A DNA stretch of 37,245 nucleotides from Gammaproteobacteria bacterium (GTDB lineage: Bacteria; Pseudomonadota; Gammaproteobacteria; Steroidobacterales; Steroidobacteraceae), in the NCBI GenBank assembly GCA_030040715.1, contig JASHTF010000089.1:1-37245 (forward strand), in the 5' to 3' direction. Below are positions 27,911 through 36,062 of this stretch, one piece after another. Every line of letters begins with the position of its first letter. Position 1 is the first letter of the stretch. The notes beneath the pieces are model-generated. The model did not search any database and was not told the origin of the DNA. It saw only the letters and a list, made by a program, of their open reading frames with translations. A program made the position numbers and the translations under genes.

Positions 27911-28601
27911 CTGCGCTGCGAATCGCCGATGCGATGACGAGGCGGCGCGGCTGCTGCCGTGGTACGTGACCGCGCGGCTGAATGCAGAGGATACCCAACG
28001 CGTCGCGCGCCATCTGGAGCGCTGCGCGATCTGTCGGGACGACCTCACCCAGGAACGCTCGCTGCGCGCACTGCTGAAATCAGCTTCTTCTCTGGACTAT
28101 GCGCCCCAGCCAGGATTGGCCAAGACGCTCGAGCGCCTCGGTGAGCTCGAGCGCGAGGCGCCGCTCGCTGCCCCCAGCGCCGTACGCCGCGCTCCGGTGC
28201 GAGCGCATCGATTTGGCGCTGTGCACTGGATCGCGGCCGCAGCGCTGGTCGAGGCCGTCGCACTGGGCGCCATGGGCACCTCGTTGCTGCATCGCTCCGC
28301 TCAGGTGGAGCAGGAACCGCGGTACACGACCATGTCCTCGGCTTCAGCACCCGTGGCACCTGGCTCACGCATCCGCGTGGTCTTCTCGTCCCGCATGTCG
28401 CTCGCCGCGCTGCAAAGCCTGCTGGCCCAGTATGGCCTGACCCTGGTTCGTGGTCCGAGTGATGCGGGGGCCTATACCCTAGCCTTCACCGACTCCCGCG
28501 CGGCGGCTCAGCGCCTGAATCCGACCGTTGCCGCGCTGCGCCGCGACGCACGCGTGACGTTTGCTGAACCCGCAGTGCTCGACGAGGGCGGTGGATGGTG
28601 A
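27903..28601 (+). CDS. Anti-sigma factor with a subtilase-propeptide-like periplasmic domain
   Basis: This is a protein of 232 residues. The N-terminal zinc-finger domain shows RHLERCAICRDDL (HxxxCxxC). A membrane helix lies near residues 108-130 (IAAAALVEAVALGAMGTSLL). The periplasmic part (about 155-228: RIRVVFSSRMSLAALQSLLA, then YGLTLVRGPSDAGAYTLAF and VAALRRDARVTFAEP) has the strand-helix-strand pattern of subtilase propeptide or I9-like domains, ending in the typical V.FAEP. The ATG at 27903 overlaps the sigma gene by eight bases; an earlier in-frame ATG would only add an Arg-rich leader. It should hold the sigma factor at the membrane. The propeptide-like domain may bind the protease encoded next. 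Confidence 0.88.
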   Translation: MDDCAANRRCDDEAARLLPWYVTARLNAEDTQRVARHLERCAICRDDLTQERSLRALLKSASSLDYAPQPGLAKTLERLGELEREAPLAAPSAVRRAPVRAHRFGAVHWIAAAALVEAVALGAMGTSLLHRSAQVEQEPRYTTMSSASAPVAPGSRIRVVFSSRMSLAALQSLLAQYGLTLVRGPSDAGAYTLAFTDSRAAAQRLNPTVAALRRDARVTFAEPAVLDEGGGW

Positions 28602-29851
28602 GAGGGCTCGCCGCCCTGCTCGCACTGTGTGCCGCAGCGTGCAGCTCCGGTCCGCCGCTGCGTTCGGGCGCCACGCTGCCCGCCGCGGCGCGCGACTCTC
28701 CGCAGCGCTACATCGTCGTCACGGTTCGAAATCCCGTGAGCATGTCCCGCGCCGCTTCCACGCCTCGGGGCTACGACGGCGCCGGTGCCTATACGGTGGG
28801 AGGCGTCGCCCGCTCGCTGAGCCGCGCCCTGGCCAAAGACTACGGGCTGAAGGAAAGCGCCAGCTGGCCGATCGCCCTATTGAGTGTGCACTGCTTGGTG
28901 TACCAGCTACCTGCCGACACCGATCAGTCGCGCTCGCTCGCCGCATTGAGGCGTGATGCGCGGGTGGAATCGGCACAACCGCTGCTCGTCTTCAAGACCG
29001 CGGGTGAGCGCTATAACGATCCGTATGCGAGCTTGCAACACAACGTGCAGGAAATGGGCGTCGCGGAAGCTCAAACCTTCAGCCGTGGGGCTGGAGTGCG
29101 CGTCGCGGTCATCGACACCGGCGTGCAGGTCGATCACCCGGATCTGCCGACTCACGTCGTCACACGCAATTTCGTCGATAACGACCCGCGCGCCTTTAGT
29201 GCCGATGCGCACGGCACGGCGATCGCGGGGGTGATCGCCGCCGTGCCCGACAATGGCATCGGCATCGTCGGCATTGCTCCCGCCGTCTCGCTGCTGGCGT
29301 ATAAGGCCTGCTGGCAACTCACAGCGGCGGGCGTGCAGGCGGCCTGCAATAGCTTTACCCTCGCCCAGGCGCTCGCTGCCGCGATCGAGGCGCGCGCTGA
29401 CGTCATCAACCTCAGCCTCGCCGGTCCAAGCGATCCGCTGCTGTCGCGGCTCATCAGGCGCGCCTTGGACTCAGGGATCATCGTCGTGGGCGCGGTTTCG
29501 TCAGACGGCGTTCGCAACGCCTTTCCTACCGGCATCGCGGGCGTCATCGCAGCGGATGCGATCGAGAACGGTCATCGGGGCACGGACGTCATACTTGCCC
29601 CGGGGCGCAGTGTCATGTCGCTCGCCCCGCAGGGCCACTATGACTTTTATTCAGGCAGCTCGCTCGCGACCGCGGAAGTGACCAGCGTAGTGGCGCTACT
29701 GCGATCGCAACGCGCTCACTTGAGCGGCCAGCAGGCGGCTGCGGTGTTGAGCGCGGCCGCTGCTGCTCAACCCGGCGCACAACCGCCCGTTCCCAACGCC
29801 TGTACGGCGCTCGATCTGCTGTTGCACAAGAACCTCTGCAGCGGCAGCTGA
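28595..29851 (+). CDS. Subtilisin-like (S8 family) lipoprotein protease
   Basis: This is a predicted lipoprotein of 418 residues with the signal peptide and lipobox LCAAAC. A propeptide-like domain (about 38-130) ends with SLAALRRDARVESAQPLLVF. The peptidase S8 domain follows. The triad is visible as Asp174 (VAVIDTGVQVDHPDL), His206 (DAHGTAIAGVI) and Ser356 (SGSSLATAEV). The position of the oxyanion-hole Asn is Ser303 (VVGAVSSDGV rather than AAGNDG), and the usual Pro after the catalytic Ser region is Ala. It may therefore be a weak protease or a binding protein. It overlaps the anti-sigma gene by seven bases, so a role in anti-sigma control is likely. Confidence 0.9.
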   Translation: MVRGLAALLALCAAACSSGPPLRSGATLPAAARDSPQRYIVVTVRNPVSMSRAASTPRGYDGAGAYTVGGVARSLSRALAKDYGLKESASWPIALLSVHCLVYQLPADTDQSRSLAALRRDARVESAQPLLVFKTAGERYNDPYASLQHNVQEMGVAEAQTFSRGAGVRVAVIDTGVQVDHPDLPTHVVTRNFVDNDPRAFSADAHGTAIAGVIAAVPDNGIGIVGIAPAVSLLAYKACWQLTAAGVQAACNSFTLAQALAAAIEARADVINLSLAGPSDPLLSRLIRRALDSGIIVVGAVSSDGVRNAFPTGIAGVIAADAIENGHRGTDVILAPGRSVMSLAPQGHYDFYSGSSLATAEVTSVVALLRSQRAHLSGQQAAAVLSAAAAAQPGAQPPVPNACTALDLLLHKNLCSGS

Positions 29852-29872
29852 CGAGCCTGCTGGCGCGGAGCG

Positions 29873-29931
29873 GAGGCTGCATCGAGATGCGGTGGAACCT
29901 GCGCCTCGAAGCGACGGCGCTGATCATCCAT
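29873..29931 (-). pseudogene. Fragment of an ECF sigma-factor gene (N-terminal end)
   Basis: On the minus strand a start codon opens MDDQRRRFEAQVPPHLDAAS, which matches RFEAQVLPHLDAAYRFARWL at the N-terminus of the ECF sigma factor encoded at 22990-23559. Similarity ends after about 14 residues, and the frame continues into non-matching sequence on the complement of the protease gene. It is a small remnant of a sigma gene 5' end, left by duplication or rearrangement. The rest of 29852-30044 holds nothing else I can identify. Confidence 0.6.
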
Positions 29932-30044
29932 GGAGCGAACCAGACAGCGCGCGTTCACGGTGGTGGGCACCGGCTTCACCCTGTCCATAAGACTCTGAGC
30001 GCATCCGATTCATTGGGGACATAACAGCGGGCTACTCGCGGCCC

Positions 30045-30077
30045 AAAAGCGATGCCCCGCTCATGGCGGGGCATCGC
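30045..30077 (-). terminator. Intrinsic terminator of the TIGR03118 gene
   Basis: Read on the minus strand, GCGATGCCCCGC and GCGGGGCATCGC form a perfect 12-bp stem with a five-base loop, followed directly by TTTT. It starts 33 bases after the stop codon of the gene at 30110-31330. This is the clearest Rho-independent terminator in the window. Confidence 0.85.
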
Positions 30078-30109
30078 CTGCTGGCCGAAAGAACTCGGGC
30101 CGTAGCTGT

Positions 30110-31330
30110 TCAGTTAGCGCCATAGGGATTGGCGGGCGGAGTCGGATTGGCGGTGCTCGTCATCGAGATACTGCCGAACACTCCATCGGTCTGGTCAGCA
30201 AATCCAGCCGTGTAGAACAGCGTGGTCAGAGGTTTGTCCGGATCACCATTGCCAAAGGTCAGACTCCAAAGGCCCGGAACGCTGAAAGTTCCGCCATTCG
30301 TGACCGAGAGGTGACCCTCATAGGTGGCGAGCGACCCATCGGGCGTGAAGATGTTGATGGTGCCGTCCCCGAAATTGCCGATCAGCACGTCCCCGGCGAT
30401 CGAGCCGAAGCCGGACGGTGCTACCGCGATACCCCACGGGGCATTGAGCGCACCGGCTGATGCAAATCTGCTGACAAAGTTACCGCTGAAATCAAATACG
30501 TCCACGTAGCCCAGACCAGCCCCCGTGACCTCATCGTGCATGGCCGCATCCTGCATGGCGAAAGTGACGTACAACTGCCCATTCACCGCCGCGATACCAA
30601 ACGGCACGAAGCCCGCCGGAATCGTGGGATCAATGAACTTACCCTGCATCGCTGCAGGCTTGGAGAAGCTGCTATCGAACACGTCGACTTTATTATTGTG
30701 CAGGTCGGTCGCATAGAGATAGGTTGCGCCGCTAACGGTGCCGATGGCGAGGCCCTTGTAGACCGCGTGCTGAGTGCCGTTGGAGAGGCCATCGTCATAG
30801 GCGGTGACTGCGGTAGCGCCGCTGTCCTGTGCCCAGGCGGCGATGGTTCCGCCCTCGCCGTCGAACATGAATAGCGCCGTCTCCGAGCCATTGGGGGTCG
30901 GAATGAGAAAGCCGCCGCTACCGTTGTAGACCTGACCAGTCGGATTGGACTGCACCCCGGCGGCCGAGGACGGAATCGTAATCCCGACGCTGTTGGAGCC
31001 GGTGACGGTGCCAGTCTCGATCTGTCCAGTACCACTGTAGAGGGTCGAGAGGTTACTGTTGTTGTCGGCGATCCAAAAGGGCAGTCCCGGAGCGACGGCA
31101 ATGCCCCAGGGATTCTGCAGGTTGGCGTCGATGGTGGTCGCGCTGGCGACCACGGTGGTGTTATCCGCTACCAATGCGGTGTCGGTGAACGATGAGGTGG
31201 CCGGGGGGTCCGACATACTGCTGGTAGTGCCACTGCCGCCGCTCCCGCCGCCGCCGCATCCGGCCACTGTCACGACGCAGATGACGCCGAGCGCGATTGG
31301 CGCTGCGGCTCTAATACGATGCAAGTTCAT
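30110..31330 (-). CDS. TIGR03118-family lipoprotein
   Basis: This is an exported lipoprotein of about 406 residues. The signal peptide ends at a lipobox (VTVAGC), followed by a Gly/Ser-rich linker. The mature part is a beta-propeller-like repeat protein, with recurring segments such as LQNPWGIAVAPGLPFWIADN, then LYATDLHNNKVDVFDSSF, GYVDVFDFSGNFVSRF and LNAPWGIAVAPSGFG. These match what I know as the TIGR03118 family, whose function is not established. The ATG at 31330 is chosen because GGAGAG lies upstream and the signal peptide follows; a longer frame adds 15 unlikely residues. It is a single-gene unit with its own terminator. Confidence 0.88.
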   Translation of the reverse strand: MNLHRIRAAAPIALGVICVVTVAGCGGGGSGGSGTTSSMSDPPATSSFTDTALVADNTTVVASATTIDANLQNPWGIAVAPGLPFWIADNNSNLSTLYSGTGQIETGTVTGSNSVGITIPSSAAGVQSNPTGQVYNGSGGFLIPTPNGSETALFMFDGEGGTIAAWAQDSGATAVTAYDDGLSNGTQHAVYKGLAIGTVSGATYLYATDLHNNKVDVFDSSFSKPAAMQGKFIDPTIPAGFVPFGIAAVNGQLYVTFAMQDAAMHDEVTGAGLGYVDVFDFSGNFVSRFASAGALNAPWGIAVAPSGFGSIAGDVLIGNFGDGTINIFTPDGSLATYEGHLSVTNGGTFSVPGLWSLTFGNGDPDKPLTTLFYTAGFADQTDGVFGSISMTSTANPTPPANPYGAN

Positions 31331-31839
31331 TGTGCTCTCCATGGTTGAACAGAGTTGATCGCCCATGAGTAACACCTGACGAACGGAAGGTTCTTCGCGG
31401 CGCGCTAGGTATTTAGTGCTTCAGGATGCGGTCAGTCTGAAAGCCACCGCTGCACCTGTTCAGAGAACCATGGCGTCGGCCTGGTTGAACAACGAGCTAG
31501 AGGATAGGGTTAAATCCCGGGGCGCATCGATAGATGAGATTGTTCCATCGCAGCGATGTAACAGATCGATCGCGGTATTTGCGCTTTTCTCTCACGACCT
31601 GAAAACCTTGGCTGCGCGATCGGGTACTCATGACCGAAAGCGCAAGCTGCGCATCCTCTGTCGCCTCGGCTCGATCGTTTGTCGATCGGCCTTTACATCG
31701 ACGATGCCAGCCCCTCACGAGCCCGCGATGGCTCGCGTCACGATTCATTGTCAAATTATGTATGGCCGGAGTCGCGGGCCAAGGAATAAATATGTGCCAG
31801 GCGCGGTCCTCTGTGACGAAATCCCAAATGGAGCCTCCC
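31331..31839. other. Divergent intergenic region
   Basis: About 510 bases separate the divergent lipoprotein and metallophosphoesterase genes. Long open frames exist on both strands, but their composition is erratic and no domain is recognisable. Promoters for both genes must lie here; AT-richer stretches at 31540-31600 and 31740-31800 are candidates, without a clear -35/-10 pair. Confidence 0.4.
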
Positions 31840-32799
31840 ATGTCGAACGATCAGCCCAGTCGCTCCCGTCGCAACGCCCTTAAGTGCCTCGCCTATGGTG
31901 GGGCCGGTACGGTCTTCGCGCTCACGGGCGGTGTTTTAACCCCGATCGATCTAGCCGTCGCCGCTGACAAGACTCGTGGCTCAAAGATGGGGCGGCCCTT
32001 CTTTGTCCAGATCAGCGACACCCATATCGGATTCAATAAGCCTGCCAACCCGGACGTAGGCGCGACCCTGACGCGTAGCATCGAGCTCGTGAATTCGATG
32101 AGCATCCGGCCGCAGCTCATTATCCATACCGGCGACATCACTCATTTGTCGAGACCCGAGGAGTTCGATACGGCCGAGCAACTGCTCTCGCAACTGGCCG
32201 TATCCGAGCTGCACACGGTCCCAGGCGAGCATGATGTCGCCGACACGACCGTCTCCGAATACTTTAATCGCTTTGGCAAGGCCTCGAACAACAAGGGCTA
32301 TTACAGCTTCGATCACGCCGGTGTTCACTTCATGGCACTGATCAACGTGCTGCATTTCAAGCCGGGTGGGCTGGGTGCCCTCGGCGCCGAGCAGCTCCGG
32401 TGGGTGAACGACGACCTGCGCGGCCAATCTGCCAGCACGCCGATCGTCGTGTTCGCGCATATGCCCCTCTGGAGCATCTATGAGCCGTGGGGCTGGGGAA
32501 CCGGGGACGCTCGGCTGCTTATCGAGCAACTACGACGGTTTGGTTCTGTGACGATCCTGAACGGGCACATCCACCAGATCGTGCAGAAAGTGGAAGGCAA
32601 TATCACCTTTCACACCGCGCGCTCGACTGCCTATCCGCAGCCTGAGCCTGGCGTCGGCCCGGGTCCGGGTCCACTGGTGGTGGCATCTGACCAATTGCCC
32701 GCGCGGCTGGGCATCACAACCGTGTCATCGATCAAGCATCACCTGTCGCCGGGTGATAGCACGCTGGCGGACGCCTCAGGCGTCGCGGGTGGCGTATGA
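31840..32799 (+). CDS. Tat-exported metallophosphoesterase
   Basis: This is a calcineurin-like phosphoesterase of 319 residues. A twin-arginine signal (SRSRRNALKCLAYGGAGTVF) directs it to the periplasm in folded form. Metal-binding motifs are in order: QISDTHIGF, IHTGDITHLS, VPGEHDVAD, VFAHMPLWS and LNGHIHQIVQ. The third motif has Glu where most family members have Asn (GNHD). From memory, close relatives that are followed by a cupredoxin gene also have GEHD, so this is probably a subgroup feature. The substrate is unknown. The ATG at 31840 has GGAG seven bases upstream. Its stop overlaps the cupredoxin start (ATGA). Confidence 0.92.
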   Translation: MSNDQPSRSRRNALKCLAYGGAGTVFALTGGVLTPIDLAVAADKTRGSKMGRPFFVQISDTHIGFNKPANPDVGATLTRSIELVNSMSIRPQLIIHTGDITHLSRPEEFDTAEQLLSQLAVSELHTVPGEHDVADTTVSEYFNRFGKASNNKGYYSFDHAGVHFMALINVLHFKPGGLGALGAEQLRWVNDDLRGQSASTPIVVFAHMPLWSIYEPWGWGTGDARLLIEQLRRFGSVTILNGHIHQIVQKVEGNITFHTARSTAYPQPEPGVGPGPGPLVVASDQLPARLGITTVSSIKHHLSPGDSTLADASGVAGGV

Positions 32800-33140
32800 G
32801 GATTCCAAGGTCCCGCGTCGCACTCGCGTTCGTCGGAGCGCTGCTGCTGATTGTGGCGCTCTACACCCGAGTCGCAAGCGCTGATGAGACGGCGCCGGCG
32901 CAGATTGTGATGAAAGACTTTAAATTCACACCGATGTCCCTGACCGTCAAGGCCGGAACGACCGTGACGTGGGCCAACAAGGATGATGAGCCGCACACGG
33001 TTACGAGCGACAGTGGGCTGTTTCGTTCCGGGGCGATTGATACCGACGGCACCTACAGCTTTCGGTTCGAACGTCCTGGAACGTACCATTTTACTTGCTC
33101 GATACATCCGCAAATGGTCGGCACGCTCGTCGTGCAGTGA
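32796..33140 (+). CDS. Cupredoxin (plastocyanin/amicyanin-like blue copper protein)
   Basis: This is a small periplasmic copper protein of 114 residues. A signal peptide (ALAFVGALLLIVALYTRVASA) is followed by a single cupredoxin domain. The type 1 copper ligands are visible as His67 (DEPHTV), Cys101, His104 and Met107 (FTCSIHPQM). It should carry single electrons between redox proteins. It is translationally coupled to the metallophosphoesterase. Relatives of this two-gene unit occur together in other proteobacteria as I recall, so the pair may act on one process, but which one is not known. Confidence 0.93.
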   Translation: MRIPRSRVALAFVGALLLIVALYTRVASADETAPAQIVMKDFKFTPMSLTVKAGTTVTWANKDDEPHTVTSDSGLFRSGAIDTDGTYSFRFERPGTYHFTCSIHPQMVGTLVVQ

Positions 33141-33390
33141 GTCGAAATCCGCAGTCGGATTCGGTGACCGGTTCGATTTCGAGCTCGGCGACGTTGCTTC
33201 CGTTACTCGCGTCGACAACGTACCAGGAGCCTAGGATGAAATCGGGCCGATGATACTCCGGTGCGGCGCAGGGATTCTTGTGTTGTTTTCCGGCTGCGCA
33301 CCGGCACCCGAAGAGAGAACGATCAGTAGTGCCAAGCGGTGCCGCAGCGTAGGTTGCAGCGGCCCCAGGCATGAGGGATAGTCTTCGCAT
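33091..33390 (-). CDS. Truncated small protein, possibly a broken gene
   Basis: This is a 99-residue ORF whose ATG at 33390 is preceded by an excellent ribosome site (GGAGGGAG), which is why I list it. The N-terminus looks like a short signal or leader (MRRLSLMPGAAATYAAAP). The middle, DFILGSWYVVDASNGSNVAE followed by LEIEP, resembles the DF..G.WDV.D...G...G...I motif of secreted proteins similar to DUF1579. The expected C-terminal 60-80 residues are missing, and the frame runs into the cupredoxin gene on the other strand. It is likely a gene whose 3' half was lost. It is divergent from the molybdenum enzyme gene. Confidence 0.5.
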   Translation of the reverse strand: MRRLSLMPGAAATYAAAPLGTTDRSLFGCRCAAGKQHKNPCAAPEYHRPDFILGSWYVVDASNGSNVAELEIEPVTESDCGFRLTARRACRPFADVSSK

Positions 33391-33457
33391 AAACTGACTC
33401 CCTCCGGAGCGTTTTCGTACGTTCGTCAAGCGTAAGTATCGGGAAGGCAGCCACCCC

Positions 33458-35755
33458 ATGAGTACATCTGTTACACGACGTTCGCTGCTTCAAAACGCAG
33501 GGGCTATCACGGGGCTTGCCCTTTGCGTGCGCGTCTCCGGTGCGATCGCCGCCGAACCGGCACTCCCGTCGGACCAAAAGTATGGTGCCGCTGCAATGCC
33601 TGGTGGTGTAGTGGACGATCCGTTGGTGTTTATCGCGATCGATTCGGACGGCACAGTGTGGATCACGGTGCATCGCTCGGAGATGGGACAAGGCATCCGC
33701 ACCAGCTTAGCGTTAGTCGTGGCCGATGAGCTGGAAGCAGACTTTGCGCGTGTGCGCGTCCTGCAGGCCCCGGGCGACCAGGCTCGCTACGGCAATCAGG
33801 ACACTGATGGCTCGGCGAGCATGCGGCATTTCTTTGAGCCGATGCGTCGCGTGGGTGCCGCGGCGCGGCGGATGCTGGAAGCGGCCGCAGCGGCGCGCTG
33901 GACCGTACCGGTCGAGGAGGTCAGCGCCCAAAGTCACGAGGTCGTGCACGCTCGATCGGGACGCCGCCTGGGCTATGGTGCGCTGACCAAAGGGGCCTCC
34001 CGGATTAAAGTCCCGGATCGAGCCAGCCTCCGCTTGAAGGCTCCGAGCGCCTTCCGCTACATCGGAAAGGACGATCTTCCTCTGATCGATGCAGCAGACA
34101 TCGTCGACGGACACGCGGTCTACGGTATTGATTACGCGACGGAGGGGCTGTTGTACGCGGTGATTGCGCGCCCCGCAGTCCTTGGCGCCAGGCTCGCTCA
34201 CTATGACGCGACCGTAACGCTCGGAGTGCCGGGCGTGCTCAAAGTGGTGACAATTGATAGCATGCCGCCGCCCGCCCAGTTCCATCCTCTCGGTGGTGTG
34301 GCGGTGATCGCCACGAGTACGTGGGCCGCCATCAAGGGCAGGTCTGCGCTGCGCGTCGAGTGGGACGAAGGTGCGCACGCGAGCTACGACTCAGACGCTT
34401 ACAAGCGTACGCTTGAGGACGCGACGCATTCGGCCGGCAAGGTCGTGCGCGATACGGGCGGTGCGCTCAAGGCGCTCGCTACGAGCGCTCGACGCGTACA
34501 CGCCGACTATTACATGCCGCATCTTGCCCATGCCTCTATGGAGCCACCGGCGGCAACCGCGAGGGCGATCGGCAATCGATGCGAGGTTTGGGCGTGCGTG
34601 CAGTCGCCTGAGGACACGCGCGAAGCCATTGCCAAGCGGCTCGGCCTCAAGATCGAGAACGTGAAGGTAAATGTGACGTTGCTCGGAGGTGCCTTCGGCC
34701 GCAAATCCTTCCACGATTTCGCCGTCGAGGCGGCGCTGCTGTCCGAGGCCATGGACGGTCGTCCGGTGAAGGTGACCTGGACGCGAGAAGACGACATTCG
34801 GCACGACTATTATCACGCCGTCGCATTCGAGCACCTGGAGGGTGGGCTCGATGACGCAGGCAACACGATGGCGTGGTTGCATCGCAGCGCGGCACCTCCA
34901 ATCGGCTCCACGTTCAACGTCAGTGCCAGATTTCAGGGGCGCGGCGAATATGGAATGAGCGCGGTCAGCTTGCCGTTTCAGATCCCCAATTTTCGACTGG
35001 AGATCGTGCCGGCCGAGGCTCACTGTCGCATCGGCTGGTTCCGAACGGTGTCTAATTTACCGCATGCATTCGCCACGCAATCATTCGTCTGCGAGCTGGC
35101 TGCGGCCGCCAAGCGAGATCATAAAGAATACCTGCTAGATCTCATTGGTCCAGCGCGACAGATCGACCCACGTAAGCTGTCGGATGAATCGAACTATGGT
35201 GAGTCACCCTTACTATATCCGATCGATACGGGTCGCTTGCGGCGTGTGATCGAAGTAGTCGCGCGTGAGGCAAACTGGGGTCGCGCTCTGCCGCGCGGAC
35301 ATGGGCTTGGGCTCGCAGCTTCCTACAGCTCCCTTTCCTACACGGCCGTAGTCATCGAGGTGGCGGTCGAGCCTCATGCCCGCCTGAGGATTCCTCGGAT
35401 TGATCTAGCCTTCGACTGCGGTCCACAGGTCAATCCGGACCGAATACGTGCACAGTGCGAAGGTGCCTGTGTGATGGGGATAACCCTTGCCAAATATGGC
35501 GAGATTACTTTCACTCGTGGGCGCGTTGATCAGTCGAATTTCCACGATTTTCGAATCGCGCGCATGAGCGAGGCACCGCAGGAAATCCACATTCATCTGT
35601 TGCCCCAGGACTTCAATGTGCCGCTCGGCGGTGTCGGTGAGCCCGGTCTCACCCCGATCGCACCCGCGCTGTGCAATGCAATCTACGCGGCCACAGGGCG
35701 GCGCATCCGGCAATTGCCGATCGGTGACCAACTGTCCGACGTTGAAAACTTGTAA
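33458..35755 (+). CDS. Tat-exported molybdopterin-binding subunit of the xanthine dehydrogenase family (IorB-like)
   Basis: This is a large subunit of 765 residues similar to isoquinoline 1-oxidoreductase beta subunits and periplasmic aldehyde dehydrogenases. A twin-arginine leader (TRRSLLQNAGAITGLALC) directs it to the periplasm. Cofactor-binding landmarks are SEMGQGIRTSLALVVADELE, the GGAFGRKSFHDF loop, a second GRGEYGMSAV region and the catalytic-Glu segment GGVGEPGLTPIAPALCNAIY. It should hydroxylate an aldehyde or N-heterocycle using the molybdenum cofactor. The [2Fe-2S] small subunit gene that normally accompanies it is not adjacent. The ATG at 33458 begins directly at the leader. Confidence 0.9.
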   Translation: MSTSVTRRSLLQNAGAITGLALCVRVSGAIAAEPALPSDQKYGAAAMPGGVVDDPLVFIAIDSDGTVWITVHRSEMGQGIRTSLALVVADELEADFARVRVLQAPGDQARYGNQDTDGSASMRHFFEPMRRVGAAARRMLEAAAAARWTVPVEEVSAQSHEVVHARSGRRLGYGALTKGASRIKVPDRASLRLKAPSAFRYIGKDDLPLIDAADIVDGHAVYGIDYATEGLLYAVIARPAVLGARLAHYDATVTLGVPGVLKVVTIDSMPPPAQFHPLGGVAVIATSTWAAIKGRSALRVEWDEGAHASYDSDAYKRTLEDATHSAGKVVRDTGGALKALATSARRVHADYYMPHLAHASMEPPAATARAIGNRCEVWACVQSPEDTREAIAKRLGLKIENVKVNVTLLGGAFGRKSFHDFAVEAALLSEAMDGRPVKVTWTREDDIRHDYYHAVAFEHLEGGLDDAGNTMAWLHRSAAPPIGSTFNVSARFQGRGEYGMSAVSLPFQIPNFRLEIVPAEAHCRIGWFRTVSNLPHAFATQSFVCELAAAAKRDHKEYLLDLIGPARQIDPRKLSDESNYGESPLLYPIDTGRLRRVIEVVAREANWGRALPRGHGLGLAASYSSLSYTAVVIEVAVEPHARLRIPRIDLAFDCGPQVNPDRIRAQCEGACVMGITLAKYGEITFTRGRVDQSNFHDFRIARMSEAPQEIHIHLLPQDFNVPLGGVGEPGLTPIAPALCNAIYAATGRRIRQLPIGDQLSDVENL

Positions 35756-35854
35756 GTTCGCTCTCAAAGCGATCAACCCGCGTGCCCGTGACGGCCGCTT
35801 CCGGGGCTGAGAAACCCGTCGACACGCCTTTCCGTAGACTGAGTCTCTATCCGC

Positions 35855-35965
35855 GGGCACGAGGGCGCAGTCCGCTTCGTCCGCAAACCCTATGACCTGA
35901 AGCAGGTCGAGCTGTTACTGCGCTCAATGCTCTCCTCGCGCCCTAGGGTTTCGAGTAGCGCGTGA
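35855..35965 (+). pseudogene. C-terminal scrap of a receiver domain
   Basis: One frame reads GHEGAVRFVRKPYDLKQVEL, then LLRSML, before a stop at 35963-35965. The EGA..FV.KPY.L..V...L pattern is the last strand and helix of a response-regulator receiver domain, including the conserved Lys-Pro. Nothing of the preceding 90 residues, including the phospho-acceptor Asp, is found upstream. It is the 3' remnant of a hybrid kinase or response regulator gene. The rest of the 35756-36062 gap holds nothing recognisable. Confidence 0.55.
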
Positions 35966-36062
35966 AGATGATGGCGAGCTTCATGGCTTGGTCTGGCGAT
36001 CCGACCCGACGTTCCCTGCGAACTCACCGCTGCACATAGACAGAAAGGAATCGGAGCGCTGC

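Noticed and set aside
31416-31883. 155-residue forward frame in the divergent intergenic region
   Set aside because: No ribosome site or recognisable motif, and it overlaps the metallophosphoesterase start in another frame.
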